Assembly (NCBI RefSeq): GCF_028680575.1
Contig: NZ_JAPCKI010000015.1
Span: 1 to 64,000 of the forward strand
Reading direction: 5' to 3'
DNA length: 64,000 nt
From: Acidovorax benzenivorans
Lineage (GTDB): Bacteria > Pseudomonadota > Gammaproteobacteria > Burkholderiales > Burkholderiaceae_C
Shown piece after piece: positions 17,706 through 25,956 of the stretch; position 1 is the stretch's first letter; each line of letters begins with the position of its first letter. The notes under the pieces are model-generated. The model had not been told where the DNA came from. It did no database searches and saw nothing but the letters and a program-made list of their open reading frames with translations. Position numbers and translations under genes: made by a program.

Positions 17706-18779
17706 ATGAATCCACTTTTCACTCCCGTCCGCATCGGCCGCCTCGTCGCCCCGAACCGCGTCCTCATGGCACCCATGACACGCTCTCGCGCCAGCGAAGA
17801 TGGCATCGTTGGTGATTTGACGGTGACCTACTACGCCCAGCGCGCCAGTGCCGGTTTGATCATCACCGAGGGCGTGTTTCCTTCGGCCTTGGGCAAGGGC
17901 TACGTCAACACGCCCGGCATCGAGACGCCAGCCCAAGTGGCGGCCTGGAGGAAGGTGACCGAAGCGGTGCACGCCCGTGGCGGGCGCATCTTCATGCAGC
18001 TCATGCACTGCGGCCGCGTGTCGCACCCTTCACTGCTCAATGGCCAGACGCCTGTGGCGCCCTCTGCCATCCAGCCCGTAGGCCAAGCCTGGACGCCTGC
18101 GGGCCAGGTGGACTTCGTGACACCCCGTGCGCTGGGGCTGGAAGAAATTGCCGAGGTCATCGACGACTACCGCCAGGCCACCCGCCGGGCCCTCGACGCG
18201 GGCTTTGACGGCGTCGAGTTGCACGCTGCGTCGGGGTACCTTCCCGAACAGTTCCTGTCCTCGGGAAGCAACCAGCGCACGGACTTGTACGGCGGCTCGG
18301 TCGAGAACCGCGCGCGGTTCGTTCTGGAGGTGCTGGACGCCATGACCGTCGAAGCTGGCGCAGACCGTGTCGGTATCAAGATTTCGCCGGAGATGAACTA
18401 CAACAGCATCACGGATGCTGCGCCCCAAGAGACCTACACGTACCTCGTGGGCCAACTGCGCGAGCGGGGCCTGGCGTACCTGCATGTCGCACTGTTCGGC
18501 AACCCGGCCGTGGACTACCACGCCGTGCTGCGCCCCCTGTTCAACGGCACCTACCTGATGGGCAGTGGCCTCACGCAAGAAAGCGCCGAGAAGCTGCTGC
18601 AAGACCAGCAGGCCGACGCTGCCGTGTTTGGTGCACCGTTTCTTGCCAACCCCGACCTGCCGGAGCGTTTTCGCGTGGGTGCTGCGCTCAACGCACCCGA
18701 CCGCAACACGTTCTTCGCACCACCCACTGCCAAGGGCTACATCGACTATCCCGCGCTGGTGCCCGCACCAGCCGCCTGA
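17706..18779 (+). CDS. Old-yellow-enzyme family FMN ene-reductase
   Basis: The 357-residue TIM-barrel flavoprotein has LVAPNRVLMAPMTRSRAS at the FMN site, the substrate-binding block ELHAASGYLPEQFLS, and the FMN-phosphate motif GGSVENRARF. Family members (NemA, OYE) use NAD(P)H to reduce activated C=C bonds and nitro-compounds. The usual His-x-x-His/Asn pair is represented in the HAASGY block only partly, so specificity cannot be read. It begins an operon with a pirin and an isochorismatase-type hydrolase, suggesting electrophile or quinone detoxification. Confidence 0.87.
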   Translation: MNPLFTPVRIGRLVAPNRVLMAPMTRSRASEDGIVGDLTVTYYAQRASAGLIITEGVFPSALGKGYVNTPGIETPAQVAAWRKVTEAVHARGGRIFMQLMHCGRVSHPSLLNGQTPVAPSAIQPVGQAWTPAGQVDFVTPRALGLEEIAEVIDDYRQATRRALDAGFDGVELHAASGYLPEQFLSSGSNQRTDLYGGSVENRARFVLEVLDAMTVEAGADRVGIKISPEMNYNSITDAAPQETYTYLVGQLRERGLAYLHVALFGNPAVDYHAVLRPLFNGTYLMGSGLTQESAEKLLQDQQADAAVFGAPFLANPDLPERFRVGAALNAPDRNTFFAPPTAKGYIDYPALVPAPAA

Positions 18780-18809
18780 GGCGGCGCGACTCCACAAGGA
18801 GAAACCACC

Positions 18810-19634
18810 ATGACCACCATTGCCCGCATGCAGCGCGCCAACCGGGGAACGCAGTTCCGCGCCTACCGCTTGCACGGCTCCGATCCCACGCTGCTCGACC
18901 CCTTCATGGGCATCGACCATGCCTGGATGAGTGCGCCCACGTTCCCGCCGCATCCGCATGCAGGGTTCTCCGCCGTGACCTACTTGTTCCTCGACTCGGA
19001 GACCGGCATTGCCAACCGCGACTCGCAAGGGAACAGGACGCTGATTGAGCCTGGCGGACTGCACTGGACGGCTGCAGGGCGCGGGGTGGTGCATGAAGAA
19101 AACCCGGCTGTCCTTGGCAGCACCACGCACCTGCTGCAAATCTTCGTCAACTTGCCACAGGCCCGCCAGACCGACGCACCGTTCGCATTGACCTTGCACC
19201 CGCAGGACGTTCCGGTCGTGCAACGCTCGGGGGGCCGAGTGCGCGTGCCATTGGGCAGCTTTGCAGAGGCGAAGTCGCCATTGAATCCGCCCACCGACGT
19301 CACCCTGCTGGACGTTGCATTGGAGCCATGGGCCTCGGTGGACATACCCGTGCCCGCCGGTCAACGGGCGTTCTTCATGCCCGTGTTTGGCAGCGCGGAG
19401 ATCGACGGCGAGGTGTTCGGCCTCGACGACCTCAGTGCGCCCATCTTGCCGACCAGTGCGAAGGCGACGACTCACAAACTGATGGCCAGAGCGAGCGGAG
19501 CCAAGGTTGCCGTCTTCATCGGCCAACCCCTGCACCAGCCCATTCTGTCGAATGGACCGATGACGTTTGCTAACCAGGAGCACCTGGTCGCTGCAGCCGC
19601 CGCCTATCAACGTGGCGAGTTGGGAAGCCTGTAA
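18810..19634 (+). CDS. Pirin-family protein
   Basis: The 274-residue bicupin protein has the pirin signature FPPHPHAGFSAVTYLF, with metal-binding histidines, and GGLHWTAAGRGVVHEENP with further ligands. Bacterial pirins (YhhW-like) can act as quercetinases or bind regulatory partners, and are often induced by electrophiles. It sits 30 bp after the ene-reductase gene and before an isochorismatase family gene, so a shared stress-detoxification role is likely. Confidence 0.88.
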   Translation: MTTIARMQRANRGTQFRAYRLHGSDPTLLDPFMGIDHAWMSAPTFPPHPHAGFSAVTYLFLDSETGIANRDSQGNRTLIEPGGLHWTAAGRGVVHEENPAVLGSTTHLLQIFVNLPQARQTDAPFALTLHPQDVPVVQRSGGRVRVPLGSFAEAKSPLNPPTDVTLLDVALEPWASVDIPVPAGQRAFFMPVFGSAEIDGEVFGLDDLSAPILPTSAKATTHKLMARASGAKVAVFIGQPLHQPILSNGPMTFANQEHLVAAAAAYQRGELGSL

Positions 19635-19698
19635 AGGCGCCGCACACCGCCGGGGCAGGTGTCCCGCACGCCCCATCTACTACGTAAGGAGCTACATC

Positions 19699-20304
19699 AT
19701 GAAAGTTGAACAATTTACCGCCGAGAACTCTGCCTTGCTGCTCATCGATCACCAGGTCGGCACCATGCAGCTCATCAAGAACATCGACAAGGAGCTGGCG
19801 GCCAAGCAGTCAATTGCACTGGCGAAGATGGCCAAGATTCTCAACATGCCGGTCGTCATCACGTCCAGCCAGGAAGACCGCGCCCAGGGCCCGATCCTTC
19901 CGGAGATTGCACAAATCCTGCCGCAGGCGCACGAGGCACGCATCAAGCGCCCTGGCGTGGTGAACGCGTGGGCCTATCCTGATTTTCGCAAGGCCGTGCT
20001 CGCCACCGGTCGCAAGAACCTCATCATGGCGGGCGTGACCACCGACGTCTGTCTTATCTTCCCCGCCATTGATGCCGCCAAGGAAGGCTTCGGCGTGCAG
20101 GCGGTGATGGATGCCTCCGGCTCGCCCAGCGACCTGTCCGAAGAATTCTCGCGCCAGCGCATGCACGATGCCGGTGTGGTGCTCACCGCCACCAACACGC
20201 TGATGGCTGAAATTGCACAAGACTGGTCCACCCCCACCGGCCAGCAACTGATCACCCTGCTGTTCACCGACGTGTTCCCGGCACTGGGTGCAGGCATTGT
20301 CTGA
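19699..20304 (+). CDS. Isochorismatase-family cysteine hydrolase (YcaC-like)
   Basis: This 201-residue protein has the catalytic triad of the cysteine-hydrolase family: Asp in LLLIDHQVG, Lys in RIKRPGVVNAW and Cys in AGVTTDVCLIFPA. It resembles YcaC-type hydrolases of unknown substrate. ATG 19699 is preceded by AAGGAG, a strong ribosome-binding site, while the upstream in-frame start lies inside the pirin gene. It is the third gene of the ene-reductase operon. Confidence 0.85.
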   Translation: MKVEQFTAENSALLLIDHQVGTMQLIKNIDKELAAKQSIALAKMAKILNMPVVITSSQEDRAQGPILPEIAQILPQAHEARIKRPGVVNAWAYPDFRKAVLATGRKNLIMAGVTTDVCLIFPAIDAAKEGFGVQAVMDASGSPSDLSEEFSRQRMHDAGVVLTATNTLMAEIAQDWSTPTGQQLITLLFTDVFPALGAGIV

Positions 20305-20396
20305 CGATTGGCCCGGTCAGCGGGTAAGGCCGCAGTTGGTTGGGGGCGGGAAAGTGACCAGCGACGTCATGGTCACTTGGGCATAGGGGCGGCGCT

Positions 20397-20798
20397 TCAG
20401 GCCTCCACCGGTTCCGCATCGCCTGCTGCAAACACTTCGCGTGCCGCTGCCAGTCCGTTGAGCGCGGCGGGAAAGCCTGCGTACACCGCCATCTGCATGA
20501 GCACTTCCACGATCTCTTCGCGGGTGACGCCCACATTCAACGCTGCCTGCAAATGCACCTTGAGTTGCGGCGTGGCGTTGCCCAGCGCGGTGAGCGCGGC
20601 GATCACCGCAATCTCGCGGCTGCGCAGATCCAGGCCGGGGCGCGAATAGATGTCGCCAAACGGAAACTCGATCAGGTAGCGGGCAAAGTCGGGCGCAATG
20701 TCGGCCAGGCTGGCGACGACGCGCTCACCGGCGTGGCCGTCGATTTCGCGCAGCTTGGCGAGGCCCTGGAGATAGCGGGGTTGGGTTTCGGGGGACAT
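20397..20798 (-). CDS. Carboxymuconolactone decarboxylase-family protein
   Basis: The 133-residue helical protein resembles 4-carboxymuconolactone decarboxylase: LDLRSREIAVIAALTALGN and LNVGVTREEIVEVLMQMAVYAGFPAALNGL. It lacks the CXXC of AhpD-type peroxidases, so it is a PcaC-like member. It overlaps the end of the upstream MerR regulator gene by 74 bp in another frame, so the pair is probably co-transcribed and translationally linked. Confidence 0.83.
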   Translation of the reverse strand: MSPETQPRYLQGLAKLREIDGHAGERVVASLADIAPDFARYLIEFPFGDIYSRPGLDLRSREIAVIAALTALGNATPQLKVHLQAALNVGVTREEIVEVLMQMAVYAGFPAALNGLAAAREVFAAGDAEPVEA

Positions 20799-21204
20799 GG
20801 GGGCTTCCTTGGTGAGGTGACGATGGCGTGTGGCGAAGGGAAGCCTCCAGATCCCGGTAGTGCCCGATCTTGGCTTGCAGCACCTGTGCGGCTTGCTGCA
20901 TGGCGGTGATGGTGGCCAGCACCTGAGCCAGGTGTTGCTCCAGCAGCTCGCGTCGCTCGGGGGCGGTGGCGTTCCCTTCGCTGCGCAGCCGCGCGAAGGC
21001 CTGCATTTGCCCGATGGGCATTTGGGTCTCGCGCAGGCGCAGCAGGAATCCGATCCATTCCATGTCCGAAGCCGCATAACGGCGCTGGCCGCCCGGCGCA
21101 CGCGCCACGGGCGCGATCAGCCCGGCGCGCTCGTAGTAGCGCAGGGTGTGTGCGGTCAGGCCGGTGCGTTCGGCGACTTCGGCAATGGTGAGGAGGGATG
21201 CCAT
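20725..21204 (-). CDS. MerR-family regulator
   Basis: The 159-residue protein has the MerR winged helix (LLTIAEVAERTGLTAHTLRY, then GLIAPVARAPGGQRRYAASD) and a coiled-coil dimerisation helix (about 85-130). It lacks the cysteines of metal sensors, so it fits the AdhR/NmlR-like subgroup that responds to aldehydes or electrophiles. Its last ~25 codons overlap the decarboxylase gene, and the tail is Pro/Arg-rich and out of character, so the C-terminus may be non-functional. A palindrome at 21222 is its likely operator. Confidence 0.8.
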   Translation of the reverse strand: MASLLTIAEVAERTGLTAHTLRYYERAGLIAPVARAPGGQRRYAASDMEWIGFLLRLRETQMPIGQMQAFARLRSEGNATAPERRELLEQHLAQVLATITAMQQAAQVLQAKIGHYRDLEASLRHTPSSPHQGSPHVPRNPTPLSPGPRQAARNRRPRR

Positions 21205-21221
21205 GGGAACGATTCTGAAAG

Positions 21222-21237
21222 TTAGAGCGCACTCTAA
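21222..21237. promoter_or_regulatory. Palindromic MerR-type operator
   Basis: TTAGAG-CGCA-CTCTAA lies 18 bp upstream of the MerR start. MerR regulators of the aldehyde-responsive subgroup recognise palindromes of the TAGAG/CTCTA type placed between long-spaced -35 and -10 boxes. Autoregulation and control of the decarboxylase are likely. Confidence 0.55.
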
Positions 21238-21496
21238 GTCAAGTGCCAAGTGCAGGCCTTGGGGCTTGGCCGGACGGAGCACTTTTAGCCTGCGGCTGCG
21301 GCCCCCCTTTTTTGCATCTTTCGTCCCAGTGCATCGGGGCAGCCCAGCCGTGAACCCAGGGGACAGCGCGGTGGCGCCGCTTGGTCGAGAATGCGGGTTG
21401 GTGCTGCGGCGGCGCCGTCGAATACGACCCCCTTTCACCACACTGCGCGGTCCAGGGCGCAGGCCCTTAGTCCTATCTTCTCACTGCGAGTCCTCC

Positions 21497-22636
21497 ATGA
21501 ACCCCTCCATCCCTACCACCGCGCTGCAGCTGCGCTCGCTTGTGCAAGCCGATGGCACCTTGCAGATCAGCCTGGAGCCGACACCCGTGCCCACGCCGGG
21601 GCCTGAAGAGGTGCTGATCCAGGTGCAGGCCACGCCCATCAACCCGTCGGACATCGGCCTGCTGCTGGGCCCCGCCGATTTGTCCACCGTGCAGGTCACG
21701 GGCACGGCCGAGCGGCCGGTGGCCACGGCCCGCATCCCTGAGCGCGCCATGCCGGGCATGGCGGCACGCCTGGGCCAGAGCATGCCGGTGGGCAACGAGG
21801 GCGCGGGCCTGGTGGTGGCCGCTGGCGCTTCGCCCGCCGCGCAGGCGCTGCTGGGGCGCACGGTGGCTGTGATTGGCGGCGCCATGTATGGGCAGTACCG
21901 TGCCATGCCCGCCGCACAGTGCCTGGTGCTGCCGACCGGCACCACGGCGGCCGAAGGGGCGTCGTGTTTTGTCAACCCGCTGACGGCGCTGAGCATGGTC
22001 GAGACCATGAAGCGCGAAGGCCACACCGCGCTGGTGCACACCGCAGCGGCCAGTAACCTGGGCCAGATGCTCAACAAGGTATGCCAGAAGGACGGCATTG
22101 GCCTGGTCAACATCGTGCGCAAGCCAGAGCAGGCGGCGCTGCTGCGCGGGCTGGGCGCGCAGCATGTGTGCGACAGCAGCGCGCCTACCTTCATGGCCGA
22201 GCTGACCGACGCGCTGGCCGCCACCGGCGCCACCATTGCGTTCGACGCCACGGGCGGTGGCACGCTGGCCGGGCAGATACTGCAGTGCATGGAAGCCGCC
22301 ATCAACCGCACGGCCAAGGAGTACAGCCGCTACGGCTCGGCCGTGCACAAGCAGGTGTACCTGTATGGCCACCTGGACACCCGCCCCACCGAAATCCAGC
22401 GCACCTTTGGCATGGCATGGGGCGTGGGCGGGTGGCTGCTGTTTCCGTTTCTGCAGAAGATTGGCGACGAGGCCACCCAGGCGCTGCGGGCGCGTGTGGC
22501 TGCAGAGCTCAAGACCACCTTTGCCAGCCACTACGCACGCACGGTGTCGCTGGCAGGTGCGCTGAGCGCGGATGCCATCGCTTTTTATGGGCCGCGCAAC
22601 ACCGGGGCGAAGGTGTTGATGGATCCGTCGATGTGA
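21497..22636 (+). CDS. Medium-chain dehydrogenase/reductase (zinc-independent quinone-oxidoreductase-like)
   Basis: The 379-residue protein has the GroES-like N-domain (EEVLIQVQATPINPSDIGLL), the pivot VGNEGAGLVVAAG and a Rossmann domain with HTAAASNLGQMLNKVC. It lacks the catalytic Cys/His zinc ligands of alcohol dehydrogenases, which places it with NADPH-dependent quinone- or enoyl-reductase-type MDR proteins. ATG 21497 is chosen; in-frame codons upstream overlap the MerR promoter region. No partner gene indicates a substrate. Confidence 0.82.
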   Translation: MNPSIPTTALQLRSLVQADGTLQISLEPTPVPTPGPEEVLIQVQATPINPSDIGLLLGPADLSTVQVTGTAERPVATARIPERAMPGMAARLGQSMPVGNEGAGLVVAAGASPAAQALLGRTVAVIGGAMYGQYRAMPAAQCLVLPTGTTAAEGASCFVNPLTALSMVETMKREGHTALVHTAAASNLGQMLNKVCQKDGIGLVNIVRKPEQAALLRGLGAQHVCDSSAPTFMAELTDALAATGATIAFDATGGGTLAGQILQCMEAAINRTAKEYSRYGSAVHKQVYLYGHLDTRPTEIQRTFGMAWGVGGWLLFPFLQKIGDEATQALRARVAAELKTTFASHYARTVSLAGALSADAIAFYGPRNTGAKVLMDPSM

Positions 22637-22715
22637 TTTGGGGCCCCCAACTTTGCGCAATGCATGGTTGGCGGCCTTTTTGAAGCACTAACAACCATCT
22701 CCGTTTGATCAGCCA

Positions 22716-23543
22716 ATGACCCTCAAACTTCTTGCCGCTGCAGCGCTTGTGGCGTTGCCTGTGTACTCGTTCAGCCAGACATTTGATTGCTCTGCGTATA
22801 GCAACGTGGCTGACAACATGGCGTGTAAAAACCCAGCCATCCAGCAGCAAAAAGCAACGTACGAAAACATGCTGATGCAATTGCGGCGAGCCAATCCTGA
22901 GGCGAACAGGGCCATTGCTCAAATTGACCGCCAGAAGAAGCTGGAGGTACAGGCTCAATGCCAGGATGCCCGGTGCGTCTCGGCTTGGTACGACGCCCAA
23001 ATGGCTGCCTTGCGCGATGGCACATGGGCACCGAAGCCGCCACCACCTGTTCAGCGCGCTCCTCACCCCATCAGCAATGAGGAGCGCAACGGCCTGCCTG
23101 CAGCGGGCAAAAGCGCACCGCAAGAATTGCGAGACCACCCGCAGCCACCAAAGGTTTTGGCTCCGAAGCCATCCGCGCAGCCCAAACCTGAACCGATGGT
23201 GGTCTCAGAGGAAGACAAAGCCCAGATGGCCGATGTCGTAACGCGCTTTTGGACAGGCAAGAAGTGCGCGGACTTCAGAGGACTCATGGCCAAGGGGACG
23301 TGGGATGCGCTGGCCGAAAATCTTGGGGCGTCGGACGACGCGATTTGCCGCACCTATGAGTCCATGCATGCCAAGGTTCAACGGGTACAGATCACAAGGT
23401 TCAAAGCCGAGGCGAAGGGGGTAGAGGTGGAGTCTGAAGTCTTTCTGGCGGGGGGTGTTTCCATGAGCCAATCGGACTACTTGGAGAAAGACAGCGGTAC
23501 ATGGAAGTTTGGCTCCCGGCCTTCTTCCCGTCCAAGTCGTTAG
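22716..23543 (+). CDS. Exported protein with LprI-like N-terminal domain, unknown function
   Basis: The 275-residue protein starts with a signal peptide (LLAAAALVALPVYSFSQ). Residues 20-90 resemble the DUF1311/LprI lysozyme-inhibitor-type domain: two cysteine pairs (FDCSAYSNVADNMACKNP; AQCQDARCVSAW) around helical segments. A proline-rich linker (about 105-160) and a C-terminal domain of about 95 residues with two cysteines follow. The C-terminal part is not recognised. Cell-envelope location is inferred; the biological role is unknown. Confidence 0.6.
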   Translation: MTLKLLAAAALVALPVYSFSQTFDCSAYSNVADNMACKNPAIQQQKATYENMLMQLRRANPEANRAIAQIDRQKKLEVQAQCQDARCVSAWYDAQMAALRDGTWAPKPPPPVQRAPHPISNEERNGLPAAGKSAPQELRDHPQPPKVLAPKPSAQPKPEPMVVSEEDKAQMADVVTRFWTGKKCADFRGLMAKGTWDALAENLGASDDAICRTYESMHAKVQRVQITRFKAEAKGVEVESEVFLAGGVSMSQSDYLEKDSGTWKFGSRPSSRPSR

Positions 23544-23630
23544 AGCCAGTCAAGCCGCACCTCCCTGAGGGCGCGATGCTGTGTGTACATTGCATTCCTG
23601 TTCCATACCAACACCGGAGACAAACCCGCC

Positions 23631-24719
23631 ATGACCCTGCCGCTTCACCCCCTGGATGCTGACCTGTTTGCCCGCGCGCAGCCGCTGCTGGACGACGAGT
23701 GGCTGGCCCGCGACCCCGAACTGGCCCCCGTGCTGCCCACCGTGCTGGCGCGCAATGTGGGGCAGGACTGGCACAAGGCGGGCACGTTTCGCCACCACCT
23801 GGTGGGCGTGACGCGCACGCTGACGGTGTGGCAGCAGCCGCGCGACGTGCGTCTGCTGGGGCTGCTGCACAGCGTGTATGGCAATGCGTTTGTGGACCTG
23901 GTGAAGTTTGACCCCGCCAAGGAGCGCGCCCGCGTGCGCGAGATTGCGGGCGAGTCGGCCGAGCATCTGGTGTATTTGTTCTGTACCCAGTCGCGCACGC
24001 AGTTTGTGCAAAAGGTGCTGGCCCACGCGCTGGAGGCCGACGGCAGCCTGGTGCTGCAAAAAGACGGGCAGGACCACGTGCTCACGCCGTATGAGGTAGC
24101 GGCCTTCATCATCGTGAGCATGGCCGACACCATTGAGCAGTGGTTCAGCTGGCAGGACGACATCTTTTCGCGCTTCCCCGAGGTGCAGCACCGCAACCAG
24201 AAGGCGCACTGGGCGGCATCGCTCTGGCCTGGGCCCATGCGGCCGTCGGGGCGCATGGTGCACCAGATCAACGGGCTGGCCAAGGCGCTGCAGCACCCTG
24301 GCCTGAAGGATGTGCTGCCCATGCCGCCCGTGTTTGCGCACTGCACGCAGCACCTGTCTGCCGCCAACGAGGCGGCGGCTACGTCGCTGTACTGGTCCGT
24401 CATCCAGCAAGACCAGCCCCTGGTGGACCTGGACGTGGCCACAGGCGTGCTGGAGTCTGCCGTGCGCCACAACCCCTGGGTAGGCGAGCCGCAGATGGTG
24501 CTGGCACAGCTGTACCTGTCGGCTGGCCGCAAGGACGACGCCAAGGCCGCTGCCGAGAGCGCGCTGCACCTGTTCAGCGCCTGGGGCAACTCTTGGGACA
24601 AGCGCGTGCAGTGGGACGCCTGGGTGGCCTGGACGCGCATTCTGTTGCAGGGCGCGACGGTGGAGGGCACCTGGCCTGAGCGCTTGGACAAGCTCAATAA
24701 CGTGGCGTTGCGCGGGTGA
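23631..24719 (+). CDS. Unknown protein with HD-like N-terminal and TPR-like C-terminal region
   Basis: The 362-residue cytosolic protein is not confidently recognised. The first half has FRHHLVGVTRTL and RLLGLLHSVYGNAFVDLV, resembling a DUF6817-type HD-fold without a clear metal site. The C-terminal part (about 265-340) reads like two helix-turn-helix TPR units (VLAQLYLSAGRKDDAKAAAESALHLF). ATG 23631 follows GGAGACAAACCCGCC and is preferred to an upstream non-ATG start. It stands alone before the metQ promoter. The function cannot be stated. Confidence 0.55.
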   Translation: MTLPLHPLDADLFARAQPLLDDEWLARDPELAPVLPTVLARNVGQDWHKAGTFRHHLVGVTRTLTVWQQPRDVRLLGLLHSVYGNAFVDLVKFDPAKERARVREIAGESAEHLVYLFCTQSRTQFVQKVLAHALEADGSLVLQKDGQDHVLTPYEVAAFIIVSMADTIEQWFSWQDDIFSRFPEVQHRNQKAHWAASLWPGPMRPSGRMVHQINGLAKALQHPGLKDVLPMPPVFAHCTQHLSAANEAAATSLYWSVIQQDQPLVDLDVATGVLESAVRHNPWVGEPQMVLAQLYLSAGRKDDAKAAAESALHLFSAWGNSWDKRVQWDAWVAWTRILLQGATVEGTWPERLDKLNNVALRG

Positions 24720-24760
24720 ACGCAGAAGCAGGCGCAGGCAGTTTGATATGCGATTGGGTT

Positions 24761-24787
24761 GGAACGAAATAAAAACTTATTCGTTCC
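24761..24787. promoter_or_regulatory. Inverted repeat at the metQ promoter
   Basis: GGAACGAA (24761-24768) and TTCGTTCC (24780-24787) are perfect 8-bp arms separated by 11 bp. The repeat overlaps the promoter motif shared with the hydrolase and sbp genes, so it could be an operator. It could also act as a weak terminator for the upstream gene, whose stop is at 24717-24719. Confidence 0.45.
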
Positions 24788-24795
24788 TGTTTTAA
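24764..24795 (+). promoter_or_regulatory. Shared sulfur-gene promoter motif, copy 1 (metQ)
   Basis: This 32-bp stretch ends in GTTTTAA and aligns without gaps with 33994-34025 (hydrolase) and 34785-34816 (sbp). The shared pattern is TAACAARAAT, then A-TC-TT, then GTTTTAA. It lies 48 bp before the GTG start. A common CysB-like activator is suspected but not shown. Confidence 0.55.
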
Positions 24796-24796
24796 C

Positions 24797-24842
24797 GGGA
24801 AAACCCTAGGATACGAGTCATCTCTCAACGAAAGGTTTTCCC
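24797..24842 (+). promoter_or_regulatory. Leader hairpin that would cover the metQ ribosome-binding site
   Basis: GGGAAAACC (24797-24805) is perfectly complementary to GGTTTTCCC (24834-24842). The right arm covers the last bases of the Shine-Dalgarno AAAGG and the spacer to GTG 24844. If formed in the mRNA it would restrict translation, so some post-transcriptional control of metQ is possible. Confidence 0.4.
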
Positions 24843-24843
24843 T

Positions 24844-25644
24844 GTGAACAACAAGCGCCTCCTCCTGCAATCCGCTCTGGCCCTGGCCGCCGCTGCAGCT
24901 TTCTCCACCGGCGCCATGGCCCAAGACAAGCCCATCAAGGTGGGTGTGACGGGTGGCCCCCACGCGCAGATCTTTGAGCAGGTGAAGAAGGTTGCCGAGA
25001 AGGATGGCCTCAAGATCCAGGTCATTGAGTTCAGCGACTATGTGCAGCCCAACGCCGCGCTGGCTGCGGGCGACCTGGACGCCAACAGCTACCAGCACAA
25101 GCCTTACCTCGATGCGCAAGTGGCAGACCGTGGCTACAAGCTGGTGTCGGTGGGCTACACCGTCAACTTCCCCATCGGCCTGTATTCCAAGAAGGTCAAG
25201 AAGCTCGAAGACCTGAAGGAAGGCGCCAAGTTCGGCATCCCCAACGACCCCACCAACGGCGGCCGTGTGCTGCTGGTGCTGCAGGACAAGGGCCTGATCA
25301 AGCTGCGTGACGGCGCGGGCCTCAAGGCCACGCCGCTGGACGTGGTGAGCAACCCCAAGAAGCTCAAGTTCGTCGAACTCGACGCCGCCCAGCTGCCCCG
25401 TTCGCTGGACGACCTGGACGCCTCGGCCATCAACACCAACTTTGCGTTGTCGGCGGGCCTGAACCCTGGCAAGGACGCGATTGCCCAAGAAAACGCCAAG
25501 AGCCCCTACGTCAACCTGATCGCGGTGCGCGAGGCCGACAAGGACAAGCCCTGGGTGGCCAAGCTGGTGAAGGCCTACCACTCGGAAGAGGTGAAGAAGT
25601 TCATCCAGACCGAGTTCAAGGGCTCGGTGCTGCCAGGGTTCTGA
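24844..25644 (+). CDS. metQ: Methionine-binding protein MetQ (NlpA family)
   Basis: The 266-residue exported protein has a signal peptide ending at GAMAQ and the MetQ/NlpA pattern: IKVGVTGGPHAQIFEQV, DYVQPNAALAAGDLDANSYQHKPYLD, IPNDPTNGGRVLLVLQD, and a C-terminal LVKAYHSEEVKKFI. It has no lipobox cysteine, so it is a soluble periplasmic form. It supplies methionine to a MetNI transporter; the only metNI genes in the window lie 14.6 kb upstream. The start is GTG. Its own promoter shares a motif with sulfur-uptake genes. Confidence 0.92.
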   Translation: MNNKRLLLQSALALAAAAAFSTGAMAQDKPIKVGVTGGPHAQIFEQVKKVAEKDGLKIQVIEFSDYVQPNAALAAGDLDANSYQHKPYLDAQVADRGYKLVSVGYTVNFPIGLYSKKVKKLEDLKEGAKFGIPNDPTNGGRVLLVLQDKGLIKLRDGAGLKATPLDVVSNPKKLKFVELDAAQLPRSLDDLDASAINTNFALSAGLNPGKDAIAQENAKSPYVNLIAVREADKDKPWVAKLVKAYHSEEVKKFIQTEFKGSVLPGF

Positions 25645-25956
25645 GACTGAGCGCTCAGCGCAGACACGTCATTTGCAGACACGTCATGGCAACGGGGCCG
25701 CAGCGGCCCTGGGCTGTGGCTTCCTCTCCCCAACCCTCTCCCGCAAGGGGAGAGGGGGCGGATGAGTGGTGACTTCAACAACAGTCACATATCCAAGCAT
25801 TTTGGCTGCTGGCGCTTATCCATAAAGCGCAAGTAGCTATTTAAATGATAGCAAATAGCCGACCCCATTCCCCAGCGTTGCACTGGGAAAACAGCGGTGT
25901 CGCGCTTGCATACACAATGAGAGAGTAACGTCCGGTAACACCCACCCCCCTCCAAC
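25645..25956. repeat. 312-bp gap with hairpin and intergenic repeat copy
   Basis: No gene is seen. CCCTCTCCC (25734-25742) and GGGAGAGGG (25748-25756) make a 9-bp stem of a kind common between genes in this group, possibly ending metQ transcription. About 25810-25862 holds a partial copy of the intergenic repeat (GCGC pair, then AGCTATTTAAATGATAGC, itself a small palindrome). Confidence 0.6.
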
